From Anaeramoeba flamelloides (taxonomy: Eukaryota; Metamonada; Anaeramoebidae): 64,000 nucleotides of DNA. The translations under genes and the position numbers were made by a program. The notes beneath the pieces are model-generated. The model was not told where the DNA came from and did not search any database. It saw only the letters and a program-made list of their open reading frames with translations. Positions 43,833 through 55,660 of this stretch are shown piece after piece; position 1 is the stretch's first letter; the number at the start of each line of letters is the position of its first letter. Where the stretch lies: NCBI GenBank assembly GCA_027625915.1, contig JANTQA010000033.1, positions 8,246,001-8,310,000 of the forward strand. The letters are read 5' to 3'.

Positions 43833-46654
43833 TTATTTTTTGTTTGTAGTTACATCAGATAAAGCAAATGCATCAAGTTGTGGCCATCCTATGTGTAATT
43901 TAATTATGTTTGTAAATACAAAAAAAAAATAAAAAAGTAATAAATTAAAAATTTTTACAAATTATTCAAACAAAAAAAAAAAGAGTTTAATAAAAAAATA
44001 GAAAAAGGAAGGGGAAAATAAAATTTCAATAATAAAAGAGAAAAAAGAAAGTAAAATTGAAATGGAAAAACAAGTAAAAAATGGAAATGGAAATGGAAAT
44101 GAAAAGAAGTAAAAGAGAAAGAAAAAAGAAAAAAGAAAAGAAATATTTAATTACCAATATCATGATGTTGAGTTAAATTATCTTTCTCTTTTTCATTATT
44201 TTTTTTTTGTTGATTTACAATATTTTGAGGTTGAAAGTCCATAAACGAATTTGATTGCTCGTCCATTTGTAATGGATTAAAATTACTATTTTGATTATTA
44301 TTTTCATTGGGTAGCATATTTGGAAAGGTATTATTTTCAACATTATTATAATTTGATCTAGGGCTGTTTGAAGTGGAAGTAAATTGGTATGCATATAGGG
44401 AAATATTTTTTTTTGTTTGGTTATTATTGTTTTTTTTATTATTTATTAATGCCTTAACATTATTAGCACTGCTCGACCTTTTAATATTATTATTTATATT
44501 TTGTTTCACATTTCTATTGTTGATATCTGTCATTGGTTCTGGATTTATTGAAGAAAAAATATCTTGATTGTTGCTCTTGTTATTGTTATTGATTCGCATT
44601 TTTTTTTGATCCATAAATTCTTCTTGATTTTGATTGCTTAAAGATAAATCAAGTGGGTTTATATTATCTTCTTGATTTGTTGAATATAATAAATCATTAT
44701 TTGCATTTATCATATTTTGATTACTATTCTTTTGATTTTTCTCATTGTTGAATAGATTCCAATTCGAATCGTTTTTATTTAATTGATCATAAGAATAGTT
44801 CATATTTAAATATTTTTCTGTTGTTCGTCTCTTCCGGGTTCCTTGCTGATTATTATTATCTTCATCATATAAACCGCCTAATCCAAGATCATGACTAGTT
44901 GAACCTAGATTGGTAATATTGAAATTAAAATCGTTTTGGTCATTATTCATTATTGGATTAAGATTATTCATTTTATTATTATTCCTTGGGTTTTCTTGAA
45001 TCACTTGCGATGCGTTTAGTTGCTGCTGCTGCTGCTGTCGTTGTATTGTTGAACGTCTTGTAGTAATTTGCGAAAGGCTATTATTTCTATTTTTTGATGA
45101 TCGAGTTCTTATTTGATCTCTTTTAAATTCTTTTCCGTTATTCTGGATATTATTTTGATTTAAAAAATTAAAATTTTCGTTGCTTTCGTCTAATTGGTTA
45201 TTTAAAAGGTTATTACCAAGATCACCACTAACACCAGCATCATTATTGTTTGAATCAAGTTGCAACAAGGGGTTGGTATTTAAATTTAAATCAATATCAA
45301 AAAGATTCTTTCCAATTGAATACCCTGACTCTTCTGTTTTTTTATTGTTTATTTGATTTATCGCCGTTTTTGGTTGTTGGGTTTCAAGGCTCATTGTTTC
45401 TTCAAAGGCAATTTTTTTTTGATTGCTTGGCTGGTTGCTGTGTTCTTGCTGTGTTTTTTTTTGTCGAGTTAATTTTATTCTTTCCTTGCTTTTTGTTGGT
45501 GCTTTGCTATTATTATTTCGGTGTCTTGTAGTCTCTCTTGTAATTGACACTTTTCTTCTTGTTCCTCTTTTTTGTTCTCTTTTGTTCTCCTGATCTAATT
45601 TTTTTAATTGCTCTTTCTCCTTTTTGCTTATATTTTTTGGTTTTTCATTTGTTTTTTCTGATTTTATTTTTCTTTTATTTTTTCGGGCCTTGGCTTTTTC
45701 TGTATCTTTTCCTTTTGCTTTTGTCTTTGTCTTTGATTTTCCTTTTGTTTTTCTTTTTCCCCGGCTTTTTTCATTCTCATTTCTATTTTTTACTTGCCTT
45801 TCCATTTCCATTTCAATTTCAATTTCTTTTTCCTCTTTTATTTTTGAATTTGCTTGAATTTTGATTTTTCCCTTCCTCTTTCTGTTTGTTTGTTTAACTC
45901 TTCTTTTTTTTATATTTCTGGTAGTTGTATTATTTGCAAGATTCTGTTGTTGCGTTAGATCTTTCTCACTTCTTGATCTTGTAGTTAACCTTTTGATCTG
46001 AAACAAATTTTCTTTAACTTTTTGTCTTTGATTCTCATTTTTGATTTCTTTTTCTTTTTCTTTTTCTTTTCTTTTTTTTTGTTCAATTTTCATTTCTTTT
46101 TCTTTGACTTTTTTTTTTTCTTTTTCTCTTTCTCTTTCTCTCTCTTTTTCTTTTTCTTTTTCTTTTTCTTGTCTTTTTTCGATTTCGTTTTGTTGGTGGT
46201 CGCTTTCGTTTTGGAATTGGTTTTGGTTTTCATACTCCAGGGATGAACGAATATTTTTTGAAATTAATAAATCTTGTTGAAGAATGGTTTGCTTTTTCGG
46301 TATTGGTGGTAAAAATAAAGTGTTTGGTAATGGCTTATTATAAAACAATTGTTTGTTACCCAGCGAGTCTTTCAGTTTTTCACAAATACTTAACATTTGA
46401 TCAAATTGAATGATCTTTTTTTCAATAATCTCATAAATAAAGGACGAACTTGTTACCCTTTCGTTGCCCAACTCTATTGAAAATTTTCGTAACTTTTCTT
46501 CTTCAGAAAAATTGGGTCTGTTGATCGATATTAATTCCTTTAATTTTGTTTCAACTTCTGTGTGCTTTAAAATTAATTCATCAAGGATCGAAAATTGCCT
46601 TGTCACAAAATTTTGTCCATTTAACTGTTCTTCTAAAAAATCAGAGATTTGCAT
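43833..46654 (-). CDS. ING-like N-terminal domain protein, low-complexity body
   Basis: The main exon, ATG at 46654 to about 44155, encodes 834 residues. Residues 1-105 resemble the ING-family histone-binding helices: FLEEQL, RQFSILDEL, then FIYEIIEKKIIQFDQMLSIC and EKLKD (ING consensus FLE...LR....IRELD...Y.lvek.I..LD..L..fE..L). The body is first Lys/Glu/Arg-rich (about 150-400), then Asn/Gln-rich with QQQQQQQ near 545. The plain frame stops after HHDIGN, but a GTAATT donor at 44154 followed by 265 nt lacking any AG leads to CATAG and an in-frame last exon (43833-43888) encoding WPQLDAFALSDVTTNKK. I find no PHD finger, unlike classical ING proteins. Its role is probably chromatin-associated (inference). 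The ING assignment is moderate and the last exon plausible. Confidence 0.65.
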
Positions 46655-47231
46655 TTCAAGATTTCTTGGGTTTGGAAGAAAAGGGAGAAAGAGATTAGTT
46701 GTAAAAAATGAAAAAATGAAAAAATGAATCCAGGAATTTTGAAAATATTAAATAACCAAACAAGAGACAAACTTTAATTCCAATTAATTAAAGAAATTGG
46801 TCAATTGTTAATTCAAACATTTTGAGATTTTAGGTTTTAATAATAAAAATATACCCAAAATTAAATTATCATCAACTCTAACACAAGAAACCCAGACAAC
46901 CCTGAGATATTCTTCAAAATGTAAAGTCCCCCGAGACTTAATCATTTTTAAAACACAAAAAATGATTAAAACACAAGACAAAGAGAAATTTGCTGTTTTT
47001 AAAACTAAAATTAGGAGTGGTATTATAATCTGTTTTATGGAATTAAAAGCTGTGTTTCTTTAAGTGCTTGAAAAATTACAAATTAAATGTTAAAAGAAAT
47101 CGACACTAACCCTATTTTGTAATGACACAGGTTTTCTGAAAGTTGTACTTTGAAAAAAATAAAGTGTAAGAGAGTAATTAAATCCCTAAAATTTTTTAAC
47201 AAAAAAAAGGAATTTTCATCTTTTTTTAAAT

Positions 47232-47426
47232 ATGAAAAATTTTGAACAAATTGCATTTAAAATTAAAGTTTTTTCTCAAAAGATCAATGAGTTTAGCTTC
47301 AAAATTGATTTCATTGTAGGTATACCATTCAATACTGAATTAGATGTTGTATTGGAACCAGAAGAAAATAAAGAAGGGGTTAATTTTGAAACACTGTTTA
47401 TAGATTCTCAATTGGTGTATTTTTAA
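47232..47426 (+). CDS. Small hypothetical protein, 64 aa
   Basis: Starts at ATG and ends at TAA. The C-terminal half (KIDFIVGIPFNTELDVVLEP, EENKEGVNFETLFIDSQLVY) has balanced acidic and hydrophobic residues unlike AT-noise frames. The family is not recognised. It may be a genuine small gene, an exon (a GTAGGT word lies inside) or a remnant of a larger gene. No neighbour suggests a role. Confidence 0.35.
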   Translation: MKNFEQIAFKIKVFSQKINEFSFKIDFIVGIPFNTELDVVLEPEENKEGVNFETLFIDSQLVYF

Positions 47427-48103
47427 CCTCTTTACCCCTAATTTGACTTTTTTGTTTAACATTCTATTGTTCATCCCAGATATCACAATGTTCCAAGTTT
47501 GGAGTATCTTTACATTTTAAATTTTTATTGTGCATTTTACAGTGTCTCATCAGTGTGAGTCAATCATAAAAAATTATTTTATCATTTTTAAGTTTGTTTA
47601 TTTTTTAGTTATTACTAATAATTTCAAATTATTCATTTGTTTTTTCTTATTTAAAAATTACTTTTGCTGATAATTGAACCAAAATAAATAAATGATTTTA
47701 TTTATTAGTCTATATAGAAACTTTTTCGAATACGATGATCTTTGAAAAATTCTTTTTCAAGAACTATATTGAAAATAGAATTTTTGAAATCGAAAAAGTA
47801 AATTAATTTTAAATTTTTGAAATATTTTTGAATTTATCATCTTTGTCAATATAAAAAAAGATATTGGACTGATTATAAAAGTTTTTTAATGAGTTATTTT
47901 TGATTTAATATTACTGTTATGCTCTTTATTTTTTTAGATCTTATAAGTGTTGTTTAATAAAGTACAATTAACCCCTTTCAAGATGTTGTTTGATTATAAA
48001 AAACTTTTATTTTTATAAAAATTAAAACAACATAAGAGTTAACTTAAGTAATTTAACATAATATATCTTGAAAATTTTGGTTTGTGACATGGATATAAAG
48101 TAT

Positions 48104-48246
<143 letters not shown>

Positions 48247-48779
48247 GAAGTGAGAAACATAATTTCTCTTTGCAGTTTTTAGATTTTTTTAATTTAACAA
48301 ATAAAAAGAAAATTTAAGAAATTTTCAGTTTATTTCTCAATTTAAACAAAATTACCCTTATCTTTTCTTGAGTTTTCTATTTATCTTGAAAATCTCCAAC
48401 ATTGGATATTTACAATTTGTATTTTGGAATTTTTTTTTTATTTTATTATTTCAGTTTTATTACAAAAGAACCACATTGTTAAATTATCAGTTATAATCTA
48501 TAAAAGTAAAATATCAAAAAGATGCATACCAGCAAAAATCATTTGTACCGCTCTTTAAGAAAAATTTTTCACAAATCGCGCTTTTTATGACAAGAGCTTA
48601 AAAAATCACATAACAGTAGATTAAAAGAATAAATACAATACCATCAAGAATTTGAAGTTAGTGAATATTGTATTATTTTGTAAATAAATTTTTCGAATTC
48701 TAATGAAATATTAATTTAATATTAGTTTTATCTAAAATATAAATTTCAATTTTTTTTTTAATATTAAAAAAGTCTAAAA

Positions 48780-48990
48780 TACTGGTTTTTGGTGTTCAAT
48801 AACACCTGTATATTATGAAATAAACTCTTTTATTTTTCTTTTTATTGTTCCAATACAACTTTAAATTCAACATTAATAAGTATCTCTCATGTTAAACCAA
48901 TTTAAAAGATAACTTCTTGATTTTTTTAAGAAAAATTTAAATAATTAATTTAATTTGTTAAAAGATTTTTCAAGTTGTAACAATTACTGA
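48780..48990 (+). repeat. Dispersed repeat H, copy 2
   Basis: Diverged counterpart of 38430-38660 with the same order of landmarks (TTATTGTTCCA, AATTCAACATTAATAAGTATCTC, TTAAACCAATTT). Family unknown. Confidence 0.35.
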
Positions 48991-49954
48991 AAAAAAAGTT
49001 CCAATAATTTTTATATAAAAATAGTTTCTTTAAATACACAGAAACTCTTCAACGTGACTAATCAAAATTATGAAATTTATTACCTTTTTCGGGAATTTTT
49101 TATCAAAGTTCTTATGGTTAGAAAACTGAAGGTAATAAAGAAAAAATAAGATAAATAAAGTGTCAACAAATATTACTTAAAATAGTAAAAAATATAAAAA
49201 TTCTGGCACCTAGTGCCCCACTCTGAGAGGTAGTATCTCAGGTTTTTTTTTTAAAAAAAAGAAAAGAATTGAGCAAAATTAAATATTTTACTGAATTCTT
49301 TAAAAAAAAAAAAAAACTCAACGAGAGTGGAATACCAATTATTTATCACGGATTATGGAATTTTTATTTATTATCGATAATCTTTCTATCGGATTTTTAC
49401 TCCTCTTGTGTATTTGTGGTGGGAGTGGGGGGTCTAGTCAAATGTTTACGTTTTTTTTTTATTTATTAAATTCCTAGGTTTTCTTGAGGTTTTCTATTTA
49501 TTTTGTTAAGTGTTCTAGGTTTTTTTGAGGTTTTCTATTTTATATGGAAAATTTATTGATTTTCCAAATAAACAGAAAACTCAAGAAAATCTAACGGTGT
49601 TTTTCTAAATTTTCTTTTTATTTCTCAAATTAAAAAAAAGCAAACGGAAATTTTCCAAAATTAGAAACAATTTAGTAAAATCAAGTATTTTACTCAATTC
49701 TTTCAAATCCTTGAAAACCTAACAACAGGAGATATTTTCTATTTGTTCATAATAATTATAATAACATTTTATATATATATATTAATTATTTTTCTTCTTC
49801 TCTTTTTTTTTATTTGATGAATTTTCTTTAATTACTCCTTTCTCTAAATAATTATAATAAAAAAAATTGTTTCTTTATATTTAAATTTTTTTTGAGAGGT
49901 ATTTACAAATTTAAAAGGTAAACTTTTAAGAATTTTTTTTTTAATTGTAGAACT

Positions 49955-50142
49955 TTAAGGTCTTTTCGAATTTTATACTCTGTGAGGATTGGAATATCAT
50001 ACAGTAGAGAGGAAGTATAGTTAAAAATTATAGGTTTTGCGGAAAGTCTAAATATTGCACATTTTGATATTTTTACCACATCTTCCTCTCTTCTGTGTGG
50101 TATTCCAATCCTCACAGAGCATAAAATTCGAATATTCCTTAA
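49955..50142. mobile_element. 188-bp TTAA-flanked palindromic MITE
   Basis: Inverted arms of about 58 bp (49957-50015 and 50082-50140) share TTCGAATTTTAT, CTCTGTGAGGATTGGAATA and AGAGAGGAAG. TTAA stands at both ends (49955-49958, 50139-50142). The right TTAA is the same four bases that start transposon B copy 2. It has no coding capacity. The TTAA target and GG start suggest the same superfamily as B. Confidence 0.75.
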
Positions 50143-51522
50143 GGGGGTAGCCATGGTAAAGGAACAGTTTTCACTTTTTTGCAATTTTAAAAAAGGATAA
50201 GAAAATAACCATTTTTTACTTTAGTTGTAACTCATTGATTTTTATTATTTAAAGTACTTCATTCATTAGCTTTTTTAAATTTTTTTTCAAAGTCTCAAAG
50301 AAATTGCCACAATAGATTGTTGAGTTGAATTGCTTAAAATAGTGTTTTGAATGTTGAATAACTTATCCTTTATCCTTATCTCAACATTCTATTTTGGCAT
50401 TTAATTTTTTCATTTTTTTTTTTCATCATTTTTGAATTTTTTATCCTGACAACATTAAGCAATTAGAAATATTTTTTTATCAGTGGCATTTGGAATTAAT
50501 AGATTTTGTTTCAAATGAACAACAACATTATAATTGAGAGAACCATAAAAGAAAACATAAATAGGACTTAAATAGCCTGAAGGATTCCAAAAAAATAATA
50601 ACCAAGTCAAATTATTACTTGTTAGGTTTTTAAATCGTTGGATTTAGTGGAATTGGTGAAGTGAATATGATTATATGTTATCAGATTTTAAACCACAAAA
50701 TAGCTATAAGTTTTATTCAAAGAATCTGAAATTATCTCCCAAAAAAAAAAACTAAAACCCCATTCCAAAAATTTTGACACATCAGAAAATCAAAAATAAA
50801 AAAAACAAAAACTCAATTTATTGTATTTTTCCAAACGTAATATAAAACCACATTTAAGTAACATGGCATTAATGTTTTTTTAAGTAATAATTTTCATCCA
50901 AATATAAGAAAACAATAAAAAACAAAAAATCAAAATGAATGTGTCCAAAATAACGAAACGAGCTGAACTAAAGGAGTTTGAACAAAAAATGTTTTGGTAG
51001 ATTGGTTAAAATTTCACCAACAATTTTTGATCGATCAAATGATAAGATACCATTGACCAATTGTATGTGGATTTTTCAATTTAAGAAACTCAACTGTAAC
51101 CATGTATCAACCATTGAAAAAAATTTTCAAAAAATCTTAGATCTAACGAAACAGATTTTGTAACTGAAAAATTGAAAATTAAAACAAAAACAAAAAAGAC
51201 AAAAAATGAAATAGTTTGTTGAATTAAAATTACTTCCCAATTGGGTGTAAATCATGTTATTGTTATTCTTTCAACTGTATAAACTGTGCCAAATTAATGG
51301 AATTAAGTTTATTTTAATAAAAAAAAAATAAAAAACAAAAACACTATTTTATCAATATAATCTCAATTTTATAATTGTTTAACATTTTTAAAAAAAAATT
51401 CTCAAATAATTTTTTTAAAAAAATTAATAGAGAATCTACGATCACACGCCACTAAAATAAAATACTCTTATCTCATCTCTCTGAAATTTTTATCATGTCT
51501 AATGGTGTAGCTACTCCCTTAA
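50139..51522 (-). mobile_element. 1.38-kb TTAA-flanked transposon B, copy 2
   Basis: Inverted copy of 30349-31736. Left border TTAAGGGGGTAGCCATGGTA, right border GTAGCTACTCCCTTAA. Internal landmarks match throughout, such as GTGGCGTGTGATCGTAGATT near the outer end, the TGCCACAATAGA hairpin and the nested family-A MITE at 50753-51311. The lengths differ by four bases. It is non-autonomous, with its outer end 344 bp upstream of the Ras start codon. Confidence 0.75.
50753..51311 (-). mobile_element. Tc1/mariner-type MITE, family A copy 3 (nested in B)
   Basis: Starts TAAAACCCCATTCCAAAAATT then TTGACACAT and ends CCAAATTAATGGAATTAAGTTTA. It contains TTTTTGATCGATCAAATGATAAG, the reverse complement of the shared family block. 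It occupies the same place inside element B as copy 2. Confidence 0.73.
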
Positions 51523-51563
51523 GAAACCAAAATCATATTTACATATTATTTATTGTCGATTTC

Positions 51564-51734
51564 ATGGATTACCCAAGCCATAAACCCCTTGAAAAAAGAA
51601 ATATTACTGAGGTTTTGAAACACAGATTAACTAAATCAGCATTGACTATTTTGAAAAAAGTACAAAAATTTCAATTTACAACATTTTCACCCTTTTTAAA
51701 ATCTTGGAACATGTTTGTAGTAGGTGAAAATTAA
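51564..51734 (+). CDS. Doubtful small open frame upstream of Ras, 56 aa
   Basis: Begins MDYPSHKPLEKRNITEVLKH and ends in TAA. It lies just outside transposon B copy 2, and an upstream in-frame ATG falls inside the transposon end. Composition is less noisy than most frames, but no family is recognised. It may equally be Ras 5' untranslated sequence. Confidence 0.2.
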   Translation: MDYPSHKPLEKRNITEVLKHRLTKSALTILKKVQKFQFTTFSPFLKSWNMFVVGEN

Positions 51735-51866
51735 CTGAAAAGTTTAAAAAGAATCCAAGATTTGTAAAAAGTTCCAAGATGTTTGATAGTCAAGTTTTGC
51801 AAGTATTACTATCATTTTTTTTTCTTTTGCTTTATCTAAAAAGAAAATCAAAATTTTTTGCTTTTA

Positions 51867-52138
51867 ATGACTGAAGTAACATCTGAAATAGAAACCTACA
51901 AAATTGTTATTATTGGTGGTGGTTCAGGTAATTTTTTTTTATTTTTCCATGATCTCTCAAATTTTATGTTCATTTATGTAAACAAGAAAATTTTTTTTTT
52001 TTTTTTTTTTTATTGTTTTGTTACTTTTCTTTTTTTGGTAAATCTTGTTTATTCACAAAAAAAGTCGGTAAATCTTGTCTTACTGTAAGATTTTTACAGG
52101 GTAGATTTATTCAAGATTATGATCCCACAATTGGTATG

Positions 52139-52172
<34 letters not shown>

Positions 52173-52843
52173 GATTTTATAATCCTTTGTTGTTTAAACA
52201 CAACAATTTTTCTTAAAACCATTCCATATGGAATCTTGAAAACAAACTCTCAACTAAAATCCAAAAACATGTAAATTGGTTTCTTTTCTCTTCTGACTAA
52301 AAAACCAAATTAAAAACCAAAAAAAAAAATTAAAAAATAAACAAAACCAAAAAAGAGGAAAGTTATAAAAAAAAAATCACAATTGATGAAAAGCCATGTA
52401 TGCTTGAAATCATTGATACAGCCGGTCAAGAAGAATACAGATCTGTCAGAGACAAGTATATCAGAATTGGAGAAGCGTTTCTTTTGGTATTTTCGATCAT
52501 TTCACGTGCAAGTTATACGGAGGCGAGAAACCTCCACGAAGCCATTCGAAGAGCAAAAAACTTCCAGGCAGTACCAGTTGTCACTGTTGCAAACAAAGCA
52601 GATCTTGATGAAGAAAGGTTAGTTTCACGAGAGGAAGGAGAGACGTTGGCCAAAAAGTATAATAGCCAATATTATGAAACTTCTGCAAAGAACGGAAGTA
52701 ATGTAACAGAATGCTTTGAATCTCTTGTCAGAGAGGTCAGAACTTTAAATGCCCAAAAAAGCCAACAAAACCCTGATGAAAACAAACAAGAGGAAAAAGA
52801 TAAAGACACAGACTCAAAAGGTGGGTGCTGTATTATCCTATAA
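51867..52843 (+). CDS. Ras-family small GTPase
   Basis: Membrane-anchored molecular switch. Three exons: 51867-51927, 52065-52133 and 52356-52843, giving 205 residues. Joined exons read MTEVTSEIETYKIVIIGGGS then VGKSCLTVRFLQGRF and YDPTIEESYKKKITIDE. All G motifs are present: P-loop GGGSVGKS, switch I YDPTIEES, DTAGQEEY with the catalytic Gln, NKAD and ETSAK. Human Gly13 is replaced by Ser. The tail GGCCIIL is a CaaX box ending in Leu (geranylgeranylation predicted), preceded by a possible palmitoylated Cys. Intron 1 (137 nt, GTAATT...AAAAG) splits the P-loop Val codon. Intron 2 (222 nt, GTATGT...AAAAG) splits the Glu codon in switch I. The ATG at 51867 gives the family-typical N-terminus (MTE). 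Confidence 0.95.
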
Positions 52844-52915
52844 GTAAGATCGCGTTGAAAACCATTCACTTAACCATTAATTTTACGACCAAATTTTTAT
52901 TGTTTTTTCTTTTCC

Positions 52916-52955
52916 TTTCTTTTCTTTTCTTTTCTTTTCTTTTCTTTTCTTTTCT
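52916..52955 (+). repeat. (TTTTC)n pentanucleotide array
   Basis: About eight tandem TTTTC units about 75 bp downstream of the Ras stop codon, probably within or beside its 3' untranslated region. Confidence 0.9.
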
Positions 52956-54989
52956 TCTAATTTCGTTAAATATTTTATATCGTTTTTTGGTTTGGTAATT
53001 TCAAAGCTTTTTAATAATTATTTATTTATTTTTTTTCATAAACAAAAGTTTTTCATTTGTCCTCAATTTTTTATTATTTTTTTGATTATTATTTGAACAT
53101 AGTTTTTGATTTTTATAAAGATCATCAAACACTAAACTCTTTTATTGTATCTCCACTTATTGATTTGAAATATTGATTGAATTTTATGCACAGCGAATCC
53201 CAAATAATCTGGGAATGTTTTTTTTTGGTTACATTCTGAAATGTCAATTGGTTATTACTTTAACTGGCAACTGGATAGAAAACCTTATGTGTGCGCCAAA
53301 GATTGTGGTTTATAGTCAGCAGATGTTCAAAGCCAAAAAAAGTGCTCGTTTCTATTCTCTCAATCAATTATTTGTTTTCTCCAAAACATTTTTCACTTTT
53401 TTTTTATTCCATTTCTAATAATTTGGTTCTTCATGCAAACCTTGACCTGCTCGAACGCTTTGGGAAAAGAAAACGATTTTCTTGTTTAAAAAGAGTGGTT
53501 AATTTTGACTATTTTTGAAAAAAATATTATTTGCTTCAAAGAATTCATCAATAAGTTCTTGGTGTTTGTAGGGTTAACAAAGGGAAAAAAGTTTCAATTC
53601 ATTTTTAAATTTTTTATTGATTTTTCAAAGAAATAAATTGAAATAAGTGATCTCTTTTTTGAAGAGTAATACTATTTAATTATATGAATTGGTTTTATTT
53701 TGAGTATTCTGACAATTCTAAATGCAAGGAATATTGAAAAAAGAAAAGAGAGATGAAATTTTACCCAATTAAAAATTCCATTGCTGAGATTTTACTGTTA
53801 ATTTCAAAATAAAAAGATCAAAAATTTCATACATCTTTCCAAAAAAATATACCTCTCAAAAGATTTAATATAAATCATCAAAGTTCCTAATTCTAAAAAG
53901 GTAATTAATAATTTGTGCTTCTTTGAAGAATTAAAAATTTGAAAAGTTTCCTCATTTATAAAATCTTTTTTTCGGAAAGTTGAATGAAAATTTTGTGAGA
54001 TTAATTTTGAAACAAATAGTAATCAACAAATATATCAAAAATTTCCAAATATAGTATTTTAAAAAACAATAGGGCATGAAAATGATTCGGAATATGATTT
54101 TTAATTTTTAAAATGATTATTATTTTTTAAGATTACCTAAAATTAAAATCGAATTCTTTTTATAAATAAACCAAATTTTTTATGAAATTAGTAATTAAGC
54201 TTCCTAAAGTTCAATAAAGTGGGGTATCTAATGAATATTTAATTAATTTCTAGATAAGCCAAATAAATCTACTTATTTTGAAAATTAAATGAGAGTATTA
54301 TAGTTGTTTGTTACAATTTTATACCATCATAATTTTATTCTTGTTTTCTGATTGATTGAAGATTGTTTTGAACTAGTATAATTTAATTAACCATCTTTTA
54401 ATAAGTTAAAAATCAATAAGTTTCAAAGTTTGATTCTTAAATAAAAGAAATTATTAATCAATTACAAAAAGATTTCCAAAATATTAACAATTAAAAATAT
54501 TTGCTCAGGACTATTTTTCATGTCTGGGATTTTTTTGAATACTTTCTGTTTCTTCAATAATAATTAGTTTTAAGAGGTGTCTTATTTAAAGGTAAGTTAC
54601 CTTAGAAAAAACATAGAGTATACTAAAGGGTGAATTTTAAATTGAATAACTTAGTGACTTAAAATTGAAAGAGCGAAGAAAGAAGACAATTATAAGTATT
54701 TTAGACCAATTTTAATATTATAAAAATAATAAGTTTTTCATCGAATAAATTGAAAACTAAAAAAAAAAGAAAACAAAGTTTTAGAAAGCACAATAAAAAA
54801 AAATCAATCTAATCACTAACAAAATTTAGATCAAATAGATATTTTTAAAATCAATTAGGAATACAAATTAATATTAATTTTTTTTATTTATTTTTAAATT
54901 AAAAACTATTTTTTTATTTGGATAAAATAGATTGAAATTATAGAGTAAAAGTTTTTTCTAAATTTTGTATATATTAAAGTGAACAAATA

Positions 54990-55660
54990 ATTTTCCAAAA
55001 ATGAATTATTCTTGATAATTGACCTTTGAAGAACAAAGCAGAAATAAATACAATAATTCAAATCAGAGAATAGTTGATACATGTCTGAGAGACAATTAAT
55101 AAATTTTTATATTTTCTTAAAAAATGAAAAACTCAAATTTATATGTATACATTGAGAAAAAACAAAAAAGTTCATTTTTATCTTCTTCTGGTATTTGAAT
55201 AATAAATAGGAATCAATTTTCACTTCATTTTCCATACCTTTTCCATTCGAAATCAAGTCCCCAAACGAAGTGTGTTGGTATTGTGGTCTCTATTTGAAAA
55301 AGGAAAAGAAAATGAAGTGAATTTTTTTCATATTTATTCAACAAATATCAGAAAAAAAGATCTTCAGAAAATTCCCATAAAAATCAAAATGATACTCTAC
55401 AATCATTTTCGTACTTTCAATAACATGCAATTAACAAGTTTTAATTTAGTGAATATTGATCTTGCAATAAAAAAAATTTTTGAAAATGAGTTAGGTGTAA
55501 AAAAATCTAATCAAAAAAAAAAAACAAAAATCAAAAATGAGAAAAAATGATTTCAATTTTGAAATTATTAAAATATTTATTTTCTTCTAATATCCATTCA
55601 ACCCCTTCAAACGTATGTATCCCACTCACCGCATCTGGATCGCATTGTCTGGAAGATTGT
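54990..55660 (+). repeat. Inverted dispersed repeat P, copy 1
   Basis: Matches the reverse complement of 58640-59160 over about 0.55-0.65 kb: GAGAATAGTTGATA, CATTGAGAAAAAACAA, then a translated segment LYNHF...FNN...IDLAIKK.F.NEL and AATATCCATTCAA. Both copies encode the same peptide trace, so the ancestor was probably coding (gene family or transposon), but each is now short and broken. Family unknown. Confidence 0.55.

Noticed and set aside
45250-46280. Plus-strand Phe/Leu/Ser-rich frames over the ING-like gene
   Set aside because: Antisense of Lys/Glu-rich coding sequence. The apparent hydrophobic membrane proteins are artefacts.
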